From JANSWP01 sp041941305 (GTDB lineage: Bacteria; Bacteroidota; Bacteroidia; Chitinophagales; Saprospiraceae): a DNA stretch of 64,000 nucleotides. Numbering within the stretch: the stretch's first letter is position 1; the number at the start of each line of letters is the position of its first letter. The notes beneath the pieces were generated by a model. The model was not told the origin of the DNA. It did no database searches and saw only the letters and a list, made by a program, of their open reading frames with translations. Positions 7,988 through 17,131 of this stretch are shown piece after piece. The position numbers and the translations under genes were made by a program. The stretch spans positions 5,312 through 69,311 of the forward strand of contig JBGTQJ010000048.1 of NCBI GenBank assembly GCA_041941305.1, written 5' to 3'.

Positions 7988-10900
7988 TTGAATTTCAATA
8001 TGAGCAATACCTTACACGAAGCAATAAAAGAAAGAATATTAGTCATGGATGGAGCAATGGGCTCTTTGATTCAGGGATTCGGACTCACTGAAGCAGATTA
8101 TCGAGGAGAGCGATTCGTAGATTTTCACAAAGACTTGAAAGGCAATCATGATTTGTTGTGCATCACTCGTCCGGATGTTTTGGAAGAAATCCATAGAAAG
8201 TACCTGGAAGCAGGTGCTGATATCATTGAGACCAATACCTTCAATGCCCAGGCGATTTCTCAAGCAGATTATGACATGCAGGAATATTGCTATGAAATGA
8301 ATTTGGAAGCAGCGAAAATTGCAAAAAAAGCGGTTTCCAGGTTTCAGTTTGCAGCGACCAAGGGGAGTCCCTTTGGGATTGGCAGTGAGCAGTTTGCAGA
8401 AAAGCCCAGGTTTGTTGCGGGATCGATTGGTCCAATGAATCGAACACTTTCACTATCTCCTGATGTCAACGATCCTGGTTTTCGGGCAGTGACTTTCAAT
8501 GAGGTGATGGAAGCCTATTATGATCAGGTAAGGGGCTTGGTAGATGGTGGAGCTGATATGCTTGTAGTGGAAACCATTTTTGATACACTAAATGCCAAGG
8601 CGTGCATATTTGCTATTGAAAAATTGTTTGACGAAAGAGGAAGACGAATACCTGTCATGATTTCGGGAACCATTACGGATGCCTCTGGAAGAACTCTTTC
8701 CGGACAAACTGTGGAAGCTTTTTGGGTTTCCATCAAGCATGCCCAACCCTTTTGCGTGGGATTAAATTGTTCTCTTGGAGCAGAAGAAATGCGACCATTT
8801 TTAGAATCCCTCACAAAAATTGCAGATACCTACGTCCATGCCTATCCCAATGCTGGTCTGCCGAATGAATTTGGAGAATACGACCAGACCGCTGAAGAAA
8901 TGACCAGCTATATTCGTGAATTTGCAAGTAGTGGTTTTGTAAACATCATTGGGGGCTGCTGCGGTACGACTCCTGAACACATTCGAGTGATGGCAGAAGG
9001 AGTAAAAGGTATCCAACCCAGAGCAATCCCCGAACGTTCCAAATACACACAACTTGCTGGTTTAGAAGCCTTAACGATTCGACCTGATGCCAATTTCGTA
9101 AATATTGGAGAACGAACGAATGTGACTGGAAGTAGAAAATTTGCCCGGCTTATTAAAGAAAAAAAATACGATGAAGCACTTTCAGTAGCCCAACACCAGG
9201 TAGATGGTGGCGCTCAAATTATCGATGTCAATATGGACGAAGGCTTGCTGGAAAGTGAATTTGAAATGAAAAAATTCCTCAACCTGGTCATGTCTGAACC
9301 CGACATTGCCAAACTGCCCATTATGATTGATTCTTCTAAATGGTCGGTAATTGAGGAAGGCTTGAAAGTAGTCCAAGGACGTTGTGTGGTAAATTCGATT
9401 TCTCTGAAAGAAGGTGAAGAAGCTTTTATTCATCAAGCCAAATTGGTTCGCAGATATGGTGCGATTCCTTTGGTTATGGCTTTTGATGAAACAGGGCAAG
9501 CAGATTCTACAGAGCGCAAAGTTGAAATTTGCGCCCGAGCCTATAAAATATTGACGGAACAAGTAGGATACCCTGGTCATGAAATCATTTTCGACCCCAA
9601 TATTTTCGCTGTGGCCACAGGTATTGAAGAGCACAACGAATACGCCATCAACTATATTGAAGCGACTCGACAAATCAAAGCCCGCTGCCCAGGCGCAAAA
9701 ATCAGTGGTGGAGTGAGCAATCTTTCTTTTAGTTTTCGTGGAAATAATGTAGTTCGCGAAGCCATGCATTCCGCTTTTTTATACCATGCCATACAAGCCG
9801 GAATGGATATGGGTATTGTCAATGCCGGAATGATTGAAGTATATGCAGACATTCCAAAAGATTTGTTAGAACGAGTCGAAGATGTTTTATTCAATCGACG
9901 CGAAGATGCAACGGAACGGCTGACCGAATTTGCAGAAAAAGTAAAAGGCAATGGTGGTGCTCAAGTTAAGAAAGACCTCTCCTGGAGAGAAAATTCAGTA
10001 GAGAAACGTTTGGAACACGCCCTTGTAAGAGGTATTACAGACTACATCGTCGAGGACACTGAAGAAGCTCGTTTGAAATATCCCGCTCCACTAAGAGTCA
10101 TTGAAGGTCCACTCATGGATGGCATGAACGTAGTGGGTGATTTATTTGGAAGTGGTAAAATGTTTTTGCCTCAAGTAGTGAAAAGTGCTCGGGTGATGAA
10201 ACGGGCAGTAGCGCATTTGACTCCCTTTATTGAGGAAGAAAAATCTGCAAGTGGAGGCTCTTCTAAAGGGAAAATATTGATGGCGACTGTAAAAGGTGAC
10301 GTTCATGATATTGGAAAAAATATCGTTGGAGTAGTTTTAGGCTGCAACAATTTTGAAATCATAGACATGGGGGTGATGGTACCCGCTGACAAGATTTTAA
10401 AAACAGCCATAGAAGAAAATGTAGATATTATTGGCTTAAGTGGTTTGATTACGCCCTCACTCGATGAAATGGTTTATGTAGCCAAGGAAATGGAACGCCG
10501 TGGTTTCAAGTTGCCTTTATTGATTGGCGGTGCAACTACTTCAAAAACACATACAGCTGTAAAAATCGACCCTGCTTATTCTGGTCCGATCTCCTACGTT
10601 TTGGATGCTTCTAAATGTGTTCCTATCGCCTCTACATTATTGAGCGATGATGAAAATACCAGAAATGATTTCATTCTGGACACAAAAAAAGAATATCAAA
10701 AAGTAAGAGAACAAAGAGCTGGAAGAAAAGCAGTTCGGGAATATCTGAGCCTGACAGAGGCAAGAGCCAATAAACTAAAATTCGATTGGACAAATTATAC
10801 TCCTCCCAAGCCTACATTTCTGGGTATCAAAACCTTCGAAGATTATTCAATTGAAGAGTTGACCAATTACATCGATTGGACTCCTTTCTTCCTGAGTTGG

Positions 10901-11761
10901 CAGATGAAAGGGAAATTCCCAAAAATCCTGGAACACCCAACGATGGGTCAGGAAGCGCAAAAATTGTACAATGATGCCAGAAGTTTGCTCAGAAGAATTA
11001 TCGACGAAAAATGGCTAACTGCCAAAGCTGTTATTGGTTTCTTTCCTGCCAATTCTGTAAATCACGATGATATTGAAGTTTACATAGATGAAGGCAGAAA
11101 GGAAGTTTTGGCTACGCTTCATCATTTAAGGCAGCAACCTAAAAAGCTGGATGGGGTGCCGAATTTGAGTCTAGCGGACTACGTAGCGCCTTCGCAGCCC
11201 CCTAGCCCCCTGAAGGGGGAACATCCACCCACTCAAGGGAAAGCAGACTACATTGGTTCTTTTGCCGTCACCGCCGGTATCGGCATTGAAAAATGGATCA
11301 AAAAATTTGAAGCAGAGCATGATGATTATCACGCCATTATGCTAAAAGCATTGGCAGATCGACTCGCAGAAGCATTGGCAGAAAGAATGCACGAACGCGT
11401 CCGAAAAGAATTTTGGGGCTATGCTGCTAAAGAAGATTTAGATAATCAGGCATTGATTTCTGAAAAATATCGCGGCATTCGTCCAGCACCTGGTTATCCT
11501 GCTTGTCCTGAGCATACTGAGAAACGAACCCTTTGGGATTTATTGGATGTTGAAAACCAAACTGGTATTTCCCTAACAGAAAGTTGCGCAATGTATCCAG
11601 CAGCTTCTGTAAGTGGTTGGTATTTTTCACATCCCGATTCAAAGTATTTTACGGTGAAGGGAATCAGTAAAGATCAGATAGCAGACTATGCAAAGCGGAA
11701 AGGGATGTCTTTGGAAGAAGTTGAAAAATGGTTGGCTCCCGTTTTGAATTATGAGGTTTAG
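7988..11761 (+). CDS. metH: Cobalamin-dependent methionine synthase
   Basis: The 1257-residue full-length MetH has all four modules. They are a homocysteine/zinc module (GLNCSLGA near 260 and the Cys pair GGCCGTTP near 322), a methyl-THF module (from ~360), a cobalamin module with the B12 histidine motif DVHDIG (~771-776), and the AdoMet reactivation domain (~920 to the end, RPAPGYPACPEHTEK). It methylates homocysteine from methyl-tetrahydrofolate in the cytoplasm. Around residues 1068-1085 a Pro/Gly-rich stretch (SQPPSPLKGEHPPTQG) replaces the short loop normally found between VAP and DYIG. It is encoded by a palindromic repeat and looks like an in-frame insertion. Regulation may act on the hairpin-rich leader upstream. 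Confidence 0.97.
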   Translation: MNFNMSNTLHEAIKERILVMDGAMGSLIQGFGLTEADYRGERFVDFHKDLKGNHDLLCITRPDVLEEIHRKYLEAGADIIETNTFNAQAISQADYDMQEYCYEMNLEAAKIAKKAVSRFQFAATKGSPFGIGSEQFAEKPRFVAGSIGPMNRTLSLSPDVNDPGFRAVTFNEVMEAYYDQVRGLVDGGADMLVVETIFDTLNAKACIFAIEKLFDERGRRIPVMISGTITDASGRTLSGQTVEAFWVSIKHAQPFCVGLNCSLGAEEMRPFLESLTKIADTYVHAYPNAGLPNEFGEYDQTAEEMTSYIREFASSGFVNIIGGCCGTTPEHIRVMAEGVKGIQPRAIPERSKYTQLAGLEALTIRPDANFVNIGERTNVTGSRKFARLIKEKKYDEALSVAQHQVDGGAQIIDVNMDEGLLESEFEMKKFLNLVMSEPDIAKLPIMIDSSKWSVIEEGLKVVQGRCVVNSISLKEGEEAFIHQAKLVRRYGAIPLVMAFDETGQADSTERKVEICARAYKILTEQVGYPGHEIIFDPNIFAVATGIEEHNEYAINYIEATRQIKARCPGAKISGGVSNLSFSFRGNNVVREAMHSAFLYHAIQAGMDMGIVNAGMIEVYADIPKDLLERVEDVLFNRREDATERLTEFAEKVKGNGGAQVKKDLSWRENSVEKRLEHALVRGITDYIVEDTEEARLKYPAPLRVIEGPLMDGMNVVGDLFGSGKMFLPQVVKSARVMKRAVAHLTPFIEEEKSASGGSSKGKILMATVKGDVHDIGKNIVGVVLGCNNFEIIDMGVMVPADKILKTAIEENVDIIGLSGLITPSLDEMVYVAKEMERRGFKLPLLIGGATTSKTHTAVKIDPAYSGPISYVLDASKCVPIASTLLSDDENTRNDFILDTKKEYQKVREQRAGRKAVREYLSLTEARANKLKFDWTNYTPPKPTFLGIKTFEDYSIEELTNYIDWTPFFLSWQMKGKFPKILEHPTMGQEAQKLYNDARSLLRRIIDEKWLTAKAVIGFFPANSVNHDDIEVYIDEGRKEVLATLHHLRQQPKKLDGVPNLSLADYVAPSQPPSPLKGEHPPTQGKADYIGSFAVTAGIGIEKWIKKFEAEHDDYHAIMLKALADRLAEALAERMHERVRKEFWGYAAKEDLDNQALISEKYRGIRPAPGYPACPEHTEKRTLWDLLDVENQTGISLTESCAMYPAASVSGWYFSHPDSKYFTVKGISKDQIADYAKRKGMSLEEVEKWLAPVLNYEV
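11196..11227 (+). repeat. Palindromic intergenic-type repeat inside metH
   Basis: The DNA reads CAGCCCCCTAGCC followed by a CCCCCT/AGGGGG hairpin (11206-11211 with 11214-11219) and GAACATCC. CCCC-CTGAAGGGGGAA elements of this kind normally sit between genes in Bacteroidota. Here it stays in frame and adds about a dozen residues to the AdoMet domain of MetH. Confidence 0.65.
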
Positions 11762-11821
11762 AATAATAATTTCCTGGAGAAAGTACGACATGATAGTCTG
11801 GCTATTCGACTATCAGGAAAA

Positions 11822-12112
11822 ATGTTGAATTCAAATTCTGATTTACGATTTTGGCTCGAAAGGCACATGCTTAAAGTCCCAGAAAGTTTACATAACCAAA
11901 CTACAATAGTTATTTTTTCAGATAAAAACACTCCAATTTACATCATCGAAAATCTCACAATTGAGTTAGCCAACATTTCACAGTCCAAAATCGCTTTGGC
12001 AATTCGTCTGCCTGCGGAATCTCCTACTGAATACAAGTTTGGATTTATGGCTCTGGATTCCATAAAGTCTAAATTTTCAGCAAATAAAAGGTTTGGGGAT
12101 TTAATTGAATAG
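11822..12112 (+). CDS. Hypothetical small protein (uncertain)
   Basis: The 96-residue frame begins MLNSNSDLRFWLERH, has no signal peptide or membrane segment, and resembles no family I know. The frame is the same as metH and is open from the metH stop onward (from 11762, no ATG before 11822). It could be a real small gene, a decayed fragment next to the dead transposase, or chance. No ribosome-binding site or promoter supports it. Confidence 0.3.
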   Translation: MLNSNSDLRFWLERHMLKVPESLHNQTTIVIFSDKNTPIYIIENLTIELANISQSKIALAIRLPAESPTEYKFGFMALDSIKSKFSANKRFGDLIE

Positions 12113-12189
12113 CCAATAAAAAGATGTTTTAAAATCATAAACAGCTCACTAATAATAAGCTTGTTAGCAATTTCAAACCACTAATTTTG

Positions 12190-13290
12190 CCGCCATGTCC
12201 TCACATATACCCTCCCACAATCGAAAGACATGGCTTATATATTCCAGTAATTGACAAAGTCAATTCCATGCTTAACGAATCGGGCTTATTCTATGTTGGA
12301 GACAGCAAATTGGGTAGTCAAGACAACGTAAAAAATTGGAGCAACGATTAGTCAAAGCCACATCAGAACTTGGCCAAATATTGGTTCAAAAACAGCGTAA
12401 AAAAGTACCCAAAACTGTGGAAATGATAAAGCTTAACGTTCAACAAATTTTACAAAAACATCACATGAAGGATTTTTTTGAAATAGATATTGAGCAGATA
12501 ACTCATCAAATTCCAGTTCGTGCTTACAAGAACAGCCCCAGTCGGATGGAAAAAAAATAGAGTTTTCCTTAAGCATCAAAAGGCATAACTCTGCGATTGA
12601 AAAACATTTCACCAATTAGGCTGGAGAGTTTATGCAACTAATATTGAAAAAGAGAAACCTTCGGCAGTCCAAGCAGTTTTGTGTTACCGCCAAGAATATA
12701 AAATTGAACATACCTTCAATCAACTCTTGAATAAAGTCACTGCTTAAATGCCTGTCTTTTTAAAGAAAGACCACCGAATTGTTGCCTTAACCAAGTTACT
12801 TTTATTTGCCTTAATGTTTGTATCTACTACACAAAACCAAATTAGAAAACAGCTTGAACACACCGGACAATATTTGAAAGAACCTTTCCCAGTTAACCCC
12901 AGGGCTGATCAGTTCTAAAAAATTTCCACGTGCATTTTCCCAAGTTCAAGTTCAAGACCAAGTTCAAGTGCAAAAATTGAGCTTGAACTTGGTCTTGAAC
13001 TTGAACTTGAACTTGAACTTGAACTTAAGGGCAATTGGATGAAAAAAACTCATAATAATCCTTTAACACATTAGGAAAATAAAGAACTGATCGACCCTGC
13101 CCAGTTAAACCTGGACGAAAAACAAATAAGCCGACTACAGAAATGATACTTGTTGCTTTCAAGGATATTTCTTTAGTCATCTTGCCTGTTCAGGATACTT
13201 TCCAAGTCAAGTTAGCTAAACTCAAAATCCTTGAACTTTTGGATTTCAATAAGCGCTATATCTTGACTTGGAGCGGATTTCAATTTTTAA
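12190..13290 (+). pseudogene. Decayed IS1634-like DDE transposase
   Basis: Fragments in several frames line up in order with IS1634-type transposases. They are: HGLYIPVIDKV...LFYVGDSKLGS (12229-12315, the second acidic catalytic segment); EQRLVKATSELGQIL...VPVRAY-like lysine-rich stretch (12336-12560); WRVYATNIEKEK...AVLCYRQEYKIEHTFNQL (12625-12725); VFLKKDHRIVALTKLLLFALMFVSTTQ (12750-12830); and VAFKDISL...LKILELLDF (13147-13250). Frameshifts, stops and a deletion after YVGDSKLGS show it is dead. The part before the first fragment is missing. A CTTGAA hexamer hairpin array (12941-13029) is embedded in it. No terminal inverted repeats were identified. Confidence 0.8.
12941..13029. repeat. Inverted CTTGAA/TTCAAG hexamer array (28-bp arms)
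   Basis: The left arm 12941-12968 (TTCAAG units) is perfectly complementary to the right arm 12982-13009 (CTTGAA units), including a shared variant unit (GACCAAG/CTTGGTC). The loop is 13 nt. The right side continues as eight period-6 units to 13029 (the last is CTTAAG). It lies within the decayed transposase, so it arose or was inserted after or during its decay. Confidence 0.85.
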
Positions 13291-13461
13291 TGAAAATTTT
13301 ATTGAAACGTAAGTATTCTATACTTCTACAAATGGAAATTCAAAAAAACGAGTAGCTCTTAATTTCGAGTCTAAAATGTTTTTAATCACCTGAATGAAGC
13401 CTACCCACCATTTTGTGCCAAAATGTTTCAATAATTCCCCCACACCTCCTTTCTTTGCGAG

Positions 13462-15003
13462 ATGAAGGAAAACGTAAAAACGCTGCAGAACAAGCTCACC
13501 AAAGCCTACCTCGGAGGTGGCGAAGCCCGCATTGAAAAACAGCACCAAAAAGGTAAACTCACCGCTCGTGAGCGCGTCCATTATCTCCTTGATGAAGGTT
13601 CTTTTGAAGAAATTGGCGCCCTGGTGACTCATCGTACAAAAGATTTCGGGATGGAAAAACAAATTTTTTACGGTGATGGCGTTGTAACAGGCTACGGTAC
13701 AATTGATGGAAGATTGGTCTATGTTTTTGCCCAAGATTTCACGGTTTTTGGAGGTTCTCTTTCTGAAACGCATGCAGAGAAGATCTGCAAAATCATGGAT
13801 TTGGCAATGAAAACAGGTGCTCCTGTTATTGGGCTAAATGATTCAGGTGGAGCCCGAATTCAGGAAGGCGTTCGCTCCTTAGGTGGTTATGCAGATATTT
13901 TTTATCGAAATGTAATGGCATCTGGAGTAGTACCTCAAATTTCAGCCATTATGGGCCCATGCGCTGGAGGAGCAGTTTATTCCCCGGCAATGACAGATTT
14001 TACCATTATGGTAGAAGGAACGAGTTACATGTTTGTAACCGGACCCAATGTCGTAAAAACGGTGACCAATGAAGAAGTGACTTCAGAAGAATTGGGAGGG
14101 GCAAGTGCACATTCAACAAAATCTGGTGTGACACATTTAACAGCAACCAATGATATTGATTGTATTGAAAAAGTGAAACAGCTTTTGAGTTACATGCCGC
14201 AGAATTGTGAAGACACTACCAAGAAATTAGATTATGACATAGGCGAAGAAATCCGGGAGGAATTGGAAAATATCATTCCGGATAGTGCCAATCAGCCCTA
14301 CGATATTCGAGAGGTAATAAAAGGTATTGCTGATAAAGACTCTTTTCTTGAAGTTCATCCCGAATATGCAGAAAACATTGTGGTTGGTTTTTCAAGACTG
14401 GCTGGAAGAAGTATAGGTGTTGTTGCTAACCAACCTATAAGTTTGGCCGGCTGCCTCGATGTCAATAGTTCTAAAAAAGCAGCGCGCTTTGTGCGATTCT
14501 GTGATTGTTTCAATATTCCATTATTGGTCTTGGTCGATGTTCCAGGGTTTTTACCTGGTACTGATCAGGAGTGGAATGGAATCATTGTGAATGGTGCAAA
14601 ATTGTTGTATGCCCTGAGTGAGGCTACTGTACCGAGGGTTTCTGTGATCACGAGAAAAGCTTATGGTGGAGCTTATGACGTAATGAATTCCAAACACATC
14701 ATGGCAGATATGAACTATGCATGGCCATCTGCTGAAATTGCAGTGATGGGGGCAAAAGGCGCGAGTGAAATAATTTTCAGAAAGGAAATTCAGGCAGCTG
14801 AAAATCCAACCGCTAAACTAGCAGAAAAAGAGGCAGAGTATGCAGAGCTATTTGCCAATCCCTATTCCGCTGCCGAAAGAGGATTTGTGGATGAAGTCAT
14901 TTTGCCCAAAAACACCCGACGCAAATTGATCAAAGCTTTTGCCATGTTAGAAAATAAGGTCGCGAAATTACCAAAGAAGAAACACGGGAACATACCATTG
15001 TGA
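13462..15003 (+). CDS. Acyl-CoA carboxylase beta subunit (propionyl-/methylmalonyl-CoA type)
   Basis: The 513-residue carboxyltransferase is of the biotin-dependent PccB/MmdA family. The N-terminal crotonase-like half has LTARERVHYLLDEGSFEEIG and the acyl-CoA oxyanion loop GGARIQEGV...GPCAGGAVYSPA (~130-180). The C-terminal half carries the second oxyanion region GFLPGTDQE and the biotin-side segment AYGGAYDVMNSKH (~410). Length fits PccB (~510). No biotin carboxylase or biotin-carrier gene is adjacent, so its partner must be encoded elsewhere. The choice between propionyl-CoA carboxylase and methylmalonyl-CoA decarboxylase cannot be made from this subunit alone. The TCTGACA array starts 3 bp after the stop codon. 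Confidence 0.93.
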   Translation: MKENVKTLQNKLTKAYLGGGEARIEKQHQKGKLTARERVHYLLDEGSFEEIGALVTHRTKDFGMEKQIFYGDGVVTGYGTIDGRLVYVFAQDFTVFGGSLSETHAEKICKIMDLAMKTGAPVIGLNDSGGARIQEGVRSLGGYADIFYRNVMASGVVPQISAIMGPCAGGAVYSPAMTDFTIMVEGTSYMFVTGPNVVKTVTNEEVTSEELGGASAHSTKSGVTHLTATNDIDCIEKVKQLLSYMPQNCEDTTKKLDYDIGEEIREELENIIPDSANQPYDIREVIKGIADKDSFLEVHPEYAENIVVGFSRLAGRSIGVVANQPISLAGCLDVNSSKKAARFVRFCDCFNIPLLVLVDVPGFLPGTDQEWNGIIVNGAKLLYALSEATVPRVSVITRKAYGGAYDVMNSKHIMADMNYAWPSAEIAVMGAKGASEIIFRKEIQAAENPTAKLAEKEAEYAELFANPYSAAERGFVDEVILPKNTRRKLIKAFAMLENKVAKLPKKKHGNIPL

Positions 15004-15005
15004 GA

Positions 15006-15143
15006 GTTCTGGTTTATGAGATCGCTGTACTGTCAGACCATTTCATTGTCAGACTCCTCTGCTGTCAGATAGTCTGACAGCGAAGCGATCTGACAATGAA
15101 ATAGTCTGACAATAAAATGATCTGATAACAAAGAGATCTGAAT
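15006..15143. repeat. Inverted array of 16-bp TCTGACA-headed units
   Basis: On the plus strand five units begin exactly 16 bp apart at 15073, 15089, 15105, 15121 and 15137 (TCTGACA, TCTGACA, TCTGACA, TCTGATA, TCTGAAT). On the minus strand four units begin 16 bp apart at 15069, 15053, 15037 and 15021 (TCTGACA three times, then TCTCATA). The two halves face away from a 3-bp centre (15070-15072) and make a long imperfect palindrome; for example 15031-15053 pairs with 15089-15111 with one mismatch. It fills the spacer between the carboxylase stop and the dehydrogenase start (15153). Confidence 0.9.
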
Positions 15144-15152
15144 TCTAAAAAA

Positions 15153-16115
15153 ATGAAAGCACTAGTATTTAAAGAAGCCAATCAACCAATTGCGCTACAA
15201 GAAATAGAAAAACCACAAGCCGAGAATGGGCAAGTAATAGTGGAAATGAAAGCTGCTGCCTTGAACCATCGGGATGTTTGGATAACAAAAGGTTTATATC
15301 CTGACTTAACTCCAAACGTGGTTGTTGGTTCCGATGGTGTGGGCATAGTGAAGGAAAAAGAAGTCATCTTAAACCCAAATGTCAATTGGGGGGAAGATCC
15401 CCGATATTTTAGCAAAGACTATTCTATTCTTGGCATGCCAACTCATGGCACTTTTGCAGAATACCTTGCAATTGATGAAGACAGATTGGTCGAAAAACCT
15501 GTCCATTTGACTATGGAACAAGCTGCTGCTTTGCCATTGGGAGGAATGACAGCCTATAGAGTTTTGTTCATAAAATGTCAGGCCAAAGCAGGTGATAAAA
15601 TCTTAATATCTGGTGTTGGTGGGGGCGTAGCCCTTTTTGCATTTCAATTTGCCTTAGCCATAGGTGCTGAAGTATATGTGACGTCTGGTTCCAGAGAAAA
15701 AATTGAAAGTGCAATTGCAATGGGTGCTGCTGGTGGCGCAAATTATAAAGAAGAAAAATGGCATAAAAAATTCGGAAAAGAAGTTGGCGGTTTCGATGTC
15801 ATTATTGATAGTGCAGCAGGAGAAGGCTTTGGACAACTGGCGGCATTATGCAACCCCTGCGCCAGAATTGGAATTTATGGAGGTACCAGAGGATTGATTA
15901 ATAAACTCAGTCCTCAACTCATTTTTTGGAAACAACTGGAAATTTATGGCAGTACCATGGGTAGTGATGACGAATTTGTTGAAATGATCAAATTTGTCAA
16001 AAAACACAAAATAGTACCAGTTGTGGATTCCGTCTTTGATTTGACAGATGGTCCAGCCGCATTTGAAAGAATGGAAAAAGGGTTGCAATTTGGGAAGATT
16101 GTATTAAAAATTTAA
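15153..16115 (+). CDS. Zinc-type/quinone oxidoreductase-like medium-chain dehydrogenase
   Basis: The 320-residue MDR-superfamily protein has a GroES-like N-terminal domain (ALNHRDVWITKGLYP, VVGSDGVGIV). A Rossmann domain follows with GVGGGVALFAFQFALAIGAEV (starting near 154). The catalytic-zinc Cys and the structural four-Cys loop are absent, so it is probably a quinone oxidoreductase/enoyl reductase-like NADPH enzyme rather than an alcohol dehydrogenase. The substrate is unknown. Its whole upstream spacer is the TCTGACA array, the only visible candidate regulatory feature. Confidence 0.9.
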   Translation: MKALVFKEANQPIALQEIEKPQAENGQVIVEMKAAALNHRDVWITKGLYPDLTPNVVVGSDGVGIVKEKEVILNPNVNWGEDPRYFSKDYSILGMPTHGTFAEYLAIDEDRLVEKPVHLTMEQAAALPLGGMTAYRVLFIKCQAKAGDKILISGVGGGVALFAFQFALAIGAEVYVTSGSREKIESAIAMGAAGGANYKEEKWHKKFGKEVGGFDVIIDSAAGEGFGQLAALCNPCARIGIYGGTRGLINKLSPQLIFWKQLEIYGSTMGSDDEFVEMIKFVKKHKIVPVVDSVFDLTDGPAAFERMEKGLQFGKIVLKI

Positions 16116-16169
16116 GCTTCACTTACAAATCATCCTATTTGTAAATGAAGCCAATCAATATGCCTCTTT

Positions 16170-16673
16170 ATGAAGTTTTCAACCCTCATACTTGTGCTTA
16201 TTCTTTCTATTTCATTTTCTGCCACAGCTCAAAAAGAAATGACGAACAAGAAGATGCACAGCATTTTCAAAAAGGAAGCTTCAAGTCTTGAAGGGGATTT
16301 GGGCGCCTGGCAGTTGGAATATGGAGGTCATTTGATCATTGCCATAACAGACGAAAATGCAAATCGGATGAGGCTTTTCACTCCGGTTCTTGAAGCGGAA
16401 AAGCTGGAAAGAGGTCAAATGCGAAAAATGCTGGAAGCAAATTTTCATTCTGCCCTGGATGCAAAATATTCCTTATACAAAGAATTAGTAGTCAGCGTCT
16501 TTACCCATCCTTTAAAAGAACTCACAGAAGAACAGCTCATTGATGCCATGCGACAGGTCGTTACGCTTGCCCAAACTTTTGGCACTTCTTACACAAGCAC
16601 TGACTGGGTATACGGCAGTGGTTTTGAGAAACCAAAAGTGAATAAAAGTCCCTCAAAGGATAAGAAGAATTAA
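16170..16673 (+). CDS. Secreted YbjN/CesT-fold-like hypothetical protein
   Basis: The 167-residue protein has a clear signal peptide (MKFSTLILVLILSISFSATAQ). The mature part has the alternating strand/helix pattern of YbjN/CesT-like folds: LEYGGHLIIAITDENANRMRLF, ANFHSALDAKYSLYKELVVSVFTHPLKELT, then a helix. The C-terminus is Lys-rich. It lies 55 bp after the dehydrogenase on the same strand. The function is unknown and the fold assignment is tentative. Confidence 0.65.
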   Translation: MKFSTLILVLILSISFSATAQKEMTNKKMHSIFKKEASSLEGDLGAWQLEYGGHLIIAITDENANRMRLFTPVLEAEKLERGQMRKMLEANFHSALDAKYSLYKELVVSVFTHPLKELTEEQLIDAMRQVVTLAQTFGTSYTSTDWVYGSGFEKPKVNKSPSKDKKN

Positions 16674-16807
16674 TTAGTAGCTATCTCTGATTGTTCTTTG
16701 GGTATATTACATTTGGTTGTTTTTTAAAGCAATAAGCGGCGTCTTTCGAAGACACGGTTGCGGCACTTTCTCACTAGATGCTTTACTTTTCCAGCGTCCT
16801 CTTCTAA

Positions 16808-17131
16808 AGAGTCTGTCCCCTCGCTGGAGTTGTTGTTTTAAACAAATGCAATAATGAAAAGCAGGAGTTTTTGACGGATCAACGGGGAAATTTTGAGCTG
16901 GAAATAGATTGCAACTGCGAATACGAAATTGGCGCTGTCAAGGAAGATTTTGACGAAGGTTTCTTTGTTATTGAATCCGGATATATTGATTGTGACAATG
17001 TCAATACATTTGCAGATTTGGAGCTGGAACCCAAAGCGGATCCAAGTCCAGCTCCTGTTGTAAAAAAAGAGGAAATTAAGGTTGTCGATTTTTTTTCTAA
17101 AAGACTCCCTCCAAAACAAAAATATCGATGA
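16808..17131 (+). pseudogene. Fragment of a CarboxypepD_reg/OmpA-type protein
   Basis: The frame is open from 16808 (after TAA at 16805) to 17131 with no convincing start codon. It encodes GVVVLNKCNNEKQEFLTDQRG and NFELEIDCNCEYEIGAVKEDF, the pattern of carboxypeptidase-regulatory-like repeats found in Bacteroidota OmpA/peptidoglycan-binding proteins. A short Pro-rich tail follows. No signal peptide or OmpA domain is left. Its 3' end overlaps the start region of the ceramidase-like gene. It is best read as a gene remnant; a small gene with a TTG start at 16871 is possible. Confidence 0.45.

Noticed and set aside
9182..9769. 195-codon minus-strand frame inside metH
   Set aside because: Fully within metH on the opposite strand; no domain resemblance.
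15006..15143. CRISPR array
   Set aside because: Units are 16 bp, contiguous and inverted around a centre; no spacers of CRISPR length and no cas genes.
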